From: Larix kaempferi | Taxonomy: Eukaryota; Streptophyta; Pinopsida; Pinales; Pinaceae | NCBI GenBank assembly: GCA_027924585.1 | Contig: BSBM01000252.1 | Location: forward strand, 8,866,001-8,930,000 | Direction: 5' to 3' | DNA length: 64,000 bases | Shown: positions 57,366-64,000 of the stretch, piece after piece | Layout of the letters: each line of letters begins with the position of its first letter | How positions within the stretch are numbered: the stretch's first letter is position 1 | Translations under genes and position numbers: made by a program | The notes under the pieces: generated by a model | Seen by the model: only the letters and a program-made list of their open reading frames with translations | The model's database searches: none | What the model was told of the DNA's origin: nothing

Positions 57366-58180
57366 ATGGTGGTTGGACTTAGAGTTGAGGACAGACTAAA
57401 TGGGGCTGCAAATTTTAGCCCATGGAAGGCTAGAATTAAGTTGATACTGGAGGAAAATAAGCTATGGGACATAGTGAACAATACAACGGCAAATCCTGTA
57501 ACAGTTCCTGTTGATGCTACTGATAAGGAAGCCTTTATGAACAAGGATGTGAAAGCGAGGAGGATCATACTTGACGCCGTGAAGGATCATGTGATCCCTC
57601 ATATTTCAGCGAAAGATCGTGCTTTTCAAATGTGGACTTCTTTTACCAACCTTTACCAAAGTTCTAATGAGAATAGGAAGATGGTGTTAAGGGAGAAGTT
57701 GAAGAATGTGCATATGAGCAAAGGGGAAGGCATGGCTTCCTATCTCACCAACATTACACAGGTGAGGGATGAGCTTGCAACTGTAGGTGAGTTTATACAG
57801 GGCACTGAGATGGTGCGTACAACCTTAAATGGCATGAGTCAACAGTGGTGTTCGCGCAGACTATTATTGGTCGAGAGAACATGCCTACATGGGATCGTTT
57901 GTGGGATGATTTCACACAGGAGGAGACACGCAGAGGATACTTATAGGGCAGTTCGTCACATCATAGAGATGATGAGGAGAATGTGGTGTTGGCAGCAAAA
58001 GGTAAGAAGAAGAAGAAGTTCAAGAAGGGTCCCAAGGGTGGGGACAAGAAACATACATGTGAGCAGAAGAAAGACTTGAGTAAAGTCAAGTGTTTCGCAT
58101 GTCAGAATTTTGGACACTATGCTGTACAGTTTCCGAACAAGAAGAAAAAAGGGCAGCAGACAGCAGCGACAACAGAGATG
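57366..58180 (+). pseudogene. gag: COP-B gag, frameshifted
   Basis: Same protein as COP-A gag from ATG 57366. A 4-base deletion near 57848 (COP-A agtgtgttc, here gtgttc) shifts the frame, and the shared TAG lies at 57944-57946. The zinc knuckle (58091-58132) reads CFACQNFGHYAVQF: the fourth ligand Cys has become Phe (tgt to ttt), whereas COP-A keeps it. Confidence 0.9.
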
Positions 58181-59640
58181 GATGATTTTTCCTCACAATT
58201 TGAGGAAGAGTTCTCTCTATATGCTGGATGTACAGAGAAGACATCTTTCACCAGTAGTGATATGGAGATTAACATGGAGGATAAGATTCAGTGTTCGTTA
58301 TTGGTTAGTCATTCTTTTAGTGCTACCATTGCTACTTCCACTTGGTACATTGATAGTGGGGCTTCGATCCATATGACAGGTGTACGTGATGTGTTCACAG
58401 AGATGACTGAGACAGGCTTGAGTCTTGAGGTGGTATTGGGAGATGACACAGTTGTGAGAGCAGTTGGGCGAGGGACTGTTACCTTTGAGAGGGAGTCCAT
58501 GTAGCCTATGTCATTGAGGGATGTCTTGTATGTCCCTGGGTTGAAGAAGAACCTTGTTTCAGTTTCCGTTATTGAGGACATGGGCTTTGGAGTATGTGTT
58601 CTAGATAGGAAAGTTCATATCTTTCCCAGAGCATCAGGACCATCTACTTCATGTGCCATTGGAGTTAGATGTGGGAAACTGTACAAGCTTCTCTTCCAGC
58701 CTCATCATGCATTAGCCCATACTAGCAGTAGCATCAAATATGTGAGTTGTGGTACAGGAGGATGGGCCACCTGCATCATTCGGCATTGAGGTTGTTGAGG
58801 GAGATGTTGACAGGTTTGCCTCAGTTTAGCACAGAGCAGGGTGGTGTGTGTAGAGGGTGTGCTTTGGGAAAGTACACCAAGACTACTTTTCCGAGCAGTG
58901 ACACCAAAGCAGGTGGGATTCTGTATTTGATTCATTCAGATTTATGTAGACTGATGTATTCAACTTCTGTGACAGGTTTTGAGTACTATATCATTTTCAT
59001 GGATGACCACTCCAAGAAGACCTGGATCTACTTTCTGAGAAGTAAACAATCTCAGGAAGTCTTGCAGAGGTTCCAAGATTTCAAAGCTCTTGTGGAGAAC
59101 CAAACAGGTAGGAGGATTCGGGCACTCAGGTCAGACAATGGGGGTGAGTACACCTCCAAGTAGTTTGATGAGTTTTGCAGACAAGAGGGCATCCGGAGGT
59201 AGTTGAAAGTTCCTTACACTCCACAGCAGAATGGAGTTGCGGAAAGGAAGAACAGCGCGGTAGTAGGTGCAGATAGAGCTATGTTGCATGATCAGAGTTT
59301 TCCTTTCTTTCTATGGGAAGAGGCCTGTAGTACTGTTGTTTATGTTCAGAACAGGAGTCCACACCGAGAATTGGGGTGTAAAAATCCTGAGGAGATGTTC
59401 ACTGGAAAGAGACCTGAGATAGGTCACTTTCGCATTTTTTGATGCCTTGCATACTCTCATGTCCCTTGTGAGAAGAGTACAAAGTTATAGCCTACAACGG
59501 AGAAAGGCATCTTTGTTGGATACGATGAGACTTTGAAGGCTTTTCGCATATACCTTCCTGCACAGAAGAAAGTTGTGGTGAGGAGGGAAGTCATATTTGA
59601 GGAGGAGAAAGCCTTCAGGAAGCTTATGATTCCAAGGTGG
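58181..59640 (+). pseudogene. pol: COP-B protease and integrase region, interrupted
   Basis: Protease WYIDSGASIHMTG, the pre-integrase zinc region (YRRMGHLHH ... CRGCALGKY) and the integrase core (FMDDHSKKTW, RSDNGGEY, PQQNGVAERKN) are all visible. The first pre-integrase position is Tyr where COP-A has His (WYRRMGH versus WHRRMGH). Breaks: TAG 58501-58503, shared TAGs 59161-59163 and 59200-59202, TGA 59440-59442 and TAG 59488-59490. Confidence 0.9.
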
Positions 59641-60089
59641 AGGAGCAGCAGATTGTATCTCCACAAGTGACAGGGTCACAACGTCAGAGTACAGGGTCAC
59701 AGGTTTCAGGTGTGATTGGGTCACAGGTTACAGGTTCGTTAGTTTCAAGGACTCAGTCTACAGGGACTTCTGGTACAAGGAAAGGTTCATGAGTCACAGG
59801 TTCACAGGTTTCACCTTCATGTGATTCGAGTGGTATAGGTTCAGGATCACCAGGCTCAGGATCTCATACCACAAGTACTTATTCAGGTAGACAGTTGTCT
59901 GATGAGGAGGCTATGGAGGAGCACCTACAGGAGGAAGCTACTTCCAAGAAACGTAAGCCAAGTTGGCTTAAGGATCTTGTGAAGGAAGCTGAGCAGTCTA
60001 TGGGACCGCCCAAGAGGGAGGTCAAGGAGAGTAAAGCACCATAGAGATTTTCCAGTTATATGGTAATGATGACTAGCTTGAGTGATTCC

Positions 60090-61591
60090 GAGCGACTACA
60101 TTTGAGGAGGCTAACCCACACCAGGTTTGGAGAGATGCCATGATGGAAGAGTACAAATCCATCATGAAGAATGGGGTGTGGGAGATTGTTCCGAGACCAG
60201 AGGGGAAGTCAGTGGTGACTTCAAAGTGGCTCTATAAGATCAAGCGTGCTGCAGATGGCAGGATCGACAAGTACAAAGCTCGTTTTGTTGCACGAGGGTT
60301 CTCATAGGTAGAGGGAGTTGATTACTATGAGACCTTTGCATCGGTTGCTAGATTTTCTTTGATCATAGCAGTGATCTCCATTGTGGCAGAGATGGGTTGG
60401 AGGATTCATCAGATGGATGTGAAAACCGCTTTTCTGAATTGTTTTCTACAGGAGGAGGTATATCTAGAGCAGCCTCAGGGCTTTGAGATATATGCGAGAG
60501 ATTCACATGTTTGTAGGCTGAAAAATGCCTTGTATGGTCTGAAGTAAGCCCCTCGGGCTTGGTATTCCAGGATTGATTCTCATTTTCTATCGATTGGGTT
60601 TCAGAAGAGTGAGGCGGATCCCAACCTATACTACATTGTGGTTGGTGGTGTTCCACTCATTCTTCTACTATATGTTGATGACTTGTTCATTACGGGAGGA
60701 GAGCACATGATTGAAGCTTGTAAGAAAGATCTTGCTTCAGAGTTTGAGATGACCGACCTTGGACTGATGCATTACTATTTGGGGATGGAGGTATGGCAGG
60801 AAGATGGACATGTTTTCCTGAGTCAGGAAAAGTATGTTGTAGACATTCTGAAGAGATTTCAGATGGAGGGTTGCAGGGCCATGTCCACACCTATGACCAC
60901 CAACTGGACGAAGCTTCATGCTTCTGAGGGAGAGTTGGTGGATCCTACATTATATCGTCAGTTGATTGGTTCATTGATGTATTTGGCCAACACCAGGCCA
61001 GATATGAGTTTTGCAGTTAACACTCTTAGTCAGTTCATGGTGGAGCCCAGGAGAGTGCACTGGACAGTTGCAAGACATGTATTGAGATACCTTTCTGGTA
61101 CAGTAGATTTTGGTTTGGACTACAGGAGATCTGATGGAGTGGGATTGGTTAGCTTTACAGATTCAGATTGGGCAGATAGTGTTTCGAACCGAAAGAGCAC
61201 TTCCGGTTGTTGTTTTAGTTTGGGCTCAGCAGTTGTGTCTTGGTTCAGTCGGAAACAGAAGTCCATAGCATTGAGTTCTGTAGAGGCTGAGTATATGGCT
61301 GCCAGTCAAGCCAGTTGTGAAGCCTTATGGCTTCGCAAGTTGATGGTTGATTTATTTGGTTAGGTGATGGGACCCACTGTGATACATTGTGACAATCGGA
61401 GTTGCATCAGGCTCTCTGAGAATCCAGTATTTCATAACAAGTCTAAACACATTGAGATTAGGTATCATTTCATTAGAGATTATGTTCAGAGAGGAGCAAC
61501 ACAGTTGCAGTATATTTCTACTCATGAGCATGTGGCTGACATTCTCACGAAGTATTTGGGTAGAGGGAAGCATGTCTATTTCAGAGACTAG
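60090..61591 (+). pseudogene. pol: COP-B reverse transcriptase and RNase H, intact active-site motif
   Basis: RT segments SKWLYKIK, QMDVKTAFLNC and LYVDDLFITGG (60668-60700) and RNase H segments TDSDWA, SSVEAEYMA and KHIEIRYHFIRDYV are present. Stops at 60305-60307, 60545-60547 and 61361-61363 sit where COP-A has Gln codons, so no full enzyme can be made. The YVDD motif is unaltered, in contrast to COP-A. Confidence 0.92.
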
Positions 61592-61630
61592 ATGGGAGTG
61601 GTGAAGAACACCTTCCTCGGTAAGAGGGAG

Positions 61631-62816
61631 TGTTGACAAAGTACCTAGGAAGTGTTTGTTCACCTAGTGGTGCCTTGGGGTGGACAATAACACTTTAAGT
61701 TGTGACCCCTAGTCATATTTAATTAATGAAGTGAGATGCACTTTATATTTTTAAAGTGACTTCATTAAAAGTTAAAAAGTCATGATATCCTAAGTTCATA
61801 TTTTAAATTAAAGTCAAGTGAGTAATTAATTAGATGAGGGTGTCTCTACTTTATTAAATGTTATGAGGTGCACTAAATGACATTTATTAATTATTAAATG
61901 AGCATTTAATGAGAACCATCCATCTAATTTAATATTGACCATTGGATTGAAAGAGGAAGTTATGATGAACAAAAAGGGCTAGGGCAAGGCATTCTAATTC
62001 ATTATTCACTTTTCAAAGAGAAAGTTTGGAGAGGAGGAGCAAGAGAGGAAACTAGGTTTTGAGAGAAGTCGACCTAGAGAGAAGAAGACAAGTTTTGGGA
62101 ACATTTTTCAAGGAATCCGTACAGGTTCAGCAGTGAAGGAATCCGTACAGCAGGTTTATTTGGCACAGATTTCGAGGTGAAGGCTGTACTGTACCTGTCT
62201 GTACAGTGGCACAGGATTCGAGAAGCTTTCTGCATAGAAATCGAGAAGAAGTACATCAACATTAATTGTTGCCTGTACAAACCATACTTTGCACAAATTT
62301 TGAGGAAGGTACAACAACATTTATTGATGTCCGTACAGTCTGGTTTGTATGCACAGAATTCTAGGAGGTTTGCACAAATTTCGAGGTCACATATGGGAGA
62401 CCGTACAACATTAATTGGCAAAGTTTTTCGAGAATAGAAAAGTGGCCAGCCGTACATGGCACCGATTTCTAGAAGAAGTTGAGATAAGTATTGCTGTATA
62501 TTTTGAGTGATTTCTCTATCTGAAGAAAATAAAAATTGTCTCTCCCAAATAGGTTTTCCCTTCGGGGTTTTATCCTGGGCTATTGGCCAAAAATTTCCTG
62601 TGTCATTTTAATGGTTGAATGGTTGTTATTAATTTTCTGAGAATGAAGTTATTGACTGAAAATTAATTTTCAGAATTTTAATGGTGAAAAGTATCTCATG
62701 TGTTTTAAGTTGAAGTCAAATTTTTATAAAAATTTGTGCATACTGGGGTTTGGGCATTAAACCATGCAGAGAAGCTTCTAAAACTTGAAACTGGGTTGGG
62801 ATGTGAAAAACTTTCA
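61631..62816 (+). repeat. 3' LTR of COP-B
   Basis: 1,186 bases preceded by the purine run taagagggag (61621-61630). It groups with the COP-A 3' LTR. It ends at 62816 and is followed by the target duplication caatg. Confidence 0.93.
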
Positions 62817-64000
62817 CAATGAAGTACACAATTTATTTTTATTTTTTTTATAATTTTTTTATGAAAAATAAATATGAAAATAAAAGGGTAAACAACCATC
62901 GTAATTTCTAGATTTGTATTCCATGTTAATTTTATAAAATAAAATTGATCTAAGCTATTACCAAGGAATAATTAACAAATTTCTGAATTTTAATATTTTA
63001 TGAATAGAAAATCTAGAAATAAAAAACATCTATTCAAGGTCTATTAATAAATCTAAGTGAAATATAAAATATTTTTTGGATTTTTCTTTTAGGGATAGAT
63101 TTCACTAACTAAACAAAAAGTTAAAAGTCATTTAATTTTGTTTTTATGGATGGTTGCAAGAAAAATAAAAGAGACACGTACTTTACCTTTTTTTGGAGCT
63201 GTGGAATCAACAAAGAAATTCACCAATAGACTTGTTCCACAAATACCATCTAGAAAGAATAAGTGCTCAAGGCCCCCAACCCTTCATAAATCTATTAGAA
63301 GCTATAATCATGCAAACAAAAAGGGAGGATGGACTCCTCTTCTACTTTTACTTGAGTGAAACCCTGCACCACAAGGAATTAGATTTGCAAAAAAAATTAA
63401 AATATAAATTCGAAATTATATTAAAAAACTATCAAAATTTACAAAGAAGAAGAAGCCAAGTGGCTATTAAGCATGAGTCCAAATTTATGCTAGTAAAAAC
63501 AATTCCCCACTGTCTATCAAAAACAAATACACGTGTCTTATGATTAAATCAACTGCTTAAGACTAAACTTTATGCTGATTTTTGCACTGGCCAAGGGTTA
63601 TGGCCACCAAAAACTATTAGAGGGGAAATCCATACCACTAAACAAAACACGGAACCAGAATGGAGGAGCAGTCTGCTCATAATTAATCTAATCCTCATCA
63701 TAAATGAAAATGGGAGGAGAGGCATGTTGTGTATCACTTGGGCATTCTGGTTTTGCTCCCAAAGGCTCTCCTGGCTCGAAATGCTGAGAAGAAAAACAAT
63801 AGATCATATGACTGTCCTGCAAATTCATATGGGATTGGATGAATGGATTTCCAGTTAGATCCCAAGAAAGAGCATTAAGCTTAGCGTTAATTACATAATC
63901 CAAGTCAACATGCACTTGAGTGAGGTGACAAACCCAACCTTCCAATCTATCCATTCGGGCATGCAATATTAATCCCTACGAACCATCATGAAAATGCTCA
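62817..64000. other. Flank of COP-B up to window end; no clear gene
   Basis: Counterpart of 10272-11453. The 92-codon minus-strand frame is again open (63688-63966) with a few amino-acid differences (for example QVHVDLDYV for QAHVDMDYV). The plus-strand frame equivalent to 10600-11001 is shorter here, with a different end. Neither is recognised. Confidence 0.45.

Larger units (their letters stand above)
56006..62816 (+). mobile_element. COP-B: twin of COP-A, Ty1/Copia LTR retrotransposon
   Basis: A 6.8 kb element with the same layout, ends and insertion site as COP-A. The target duplication caatg is perfect at 56001-56005 and 62817-62821. It shares four nonsense codons with COP-A (57944, 59161, 59200, 60042) and has at least six of its own (58501, 59440, 59488, 60305, 60545, 61361), plus small indels. 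RT keeps YVDD, but the zinc knuckle has lost its last Cys. It was not inserted independently: it was copied with the surrounding block. Confidence 0.95.
54811..63999 (+). repeat. Segmental duplication, copy 2 (contains COP-B, runs to window end)
   Basis: Direct copy of 2188-11453. Here the left neighbour is ordinary intergenic DNA about 5.2 kb downstream of the intact kinase, so this is probably the ancestral arrangement, and copy 1 is the deleted version. The match is still in progress at the last bases of the window. Confidence 0.93.

Noticed and set aside
62817-64000. A second, independent transposition of the Copia family on the right side
   Set aside because: COP-A and COP-B share target duplication and flanks on both sides, so COP-B was copied with the block rather than inserted separately.

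Overview
The window is plant nuclear DNA and looks like a large, repeat-rich genome, possibly a gymnosperm. The basis is one intron-containing receptor-kinase gene in 64 kb, AT-rich surroundings, and nested Ty1/Copia and Ty3/Gypsy LTR retrotransposons with plant-type tRNA primer sites. The gymnosperm guess is inference only. I see no bacterial operons, CRISPR arrays, rRNA or tRNA genes.

Layout. (1) 1502-2190 is a broken copy of the receptor-kinase locus: its upstream region plus a few leucine-rich repeats. (2) It is fused to a 9.3 kb block (2188-11453) that holds a 6.9 kb Copia element, here called COP-A. (3) 11454-45254 is mostly transposon: a Gypsy gag relic (about 15000-16220, minus strand); a 1.7 kb chimeric non-autonomous LTR element, SML-1 (18056-19764); a broken minus-strand Copia, COP-H, cut in two by a 12 kb Gypsy chromovirus, GYP-1 (22341-34397); a 3.1 kb gag-only LTR element, TRG-1 (35520-38652); and a truncated minus-strand Gypsy, GYP-2 (38702-44284). 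GYP-1 itself carries a 0.9 kb terminal-inverted-repeat element and a 1.8 kb candidate solo LTR. (4) 46377-49622 is the one convincing host gene, an LRR receptor kinase of the non-RD (subfamily XII, FLS2/EFR/Xa21-like) type with one intron. A small poly(A)-tailed retroposon sits in its probable 3' UTR. (5) 50076-54810 holds little beyond a decayed retroelement-type reading frame. (6) 54811-64000 is a second copy of the 9.3 kb block, with COP-B at the same insertion site (same 5-bp target duplication) as COP-A.

The window therefore records a direct duplication of a receptor-kinase locus about 44-53 kb apart. In one copy the gene collapsed by deletions inside its LRR array. In the other it survived, with a tandemly repeated promoter and signal-peptide start. 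The intervening transposons are each present once. The 5' LTRs of the two Copia copies resemble each other more than each resembles its own 3' LTR, so the Copia insertion predates the duplication. Most copy-specific nonsense mutations are C-to-T, as expected from decay of methylated, silenced elements. None of the retroelements looks capable of moving by itself. All identities were judged by eye.
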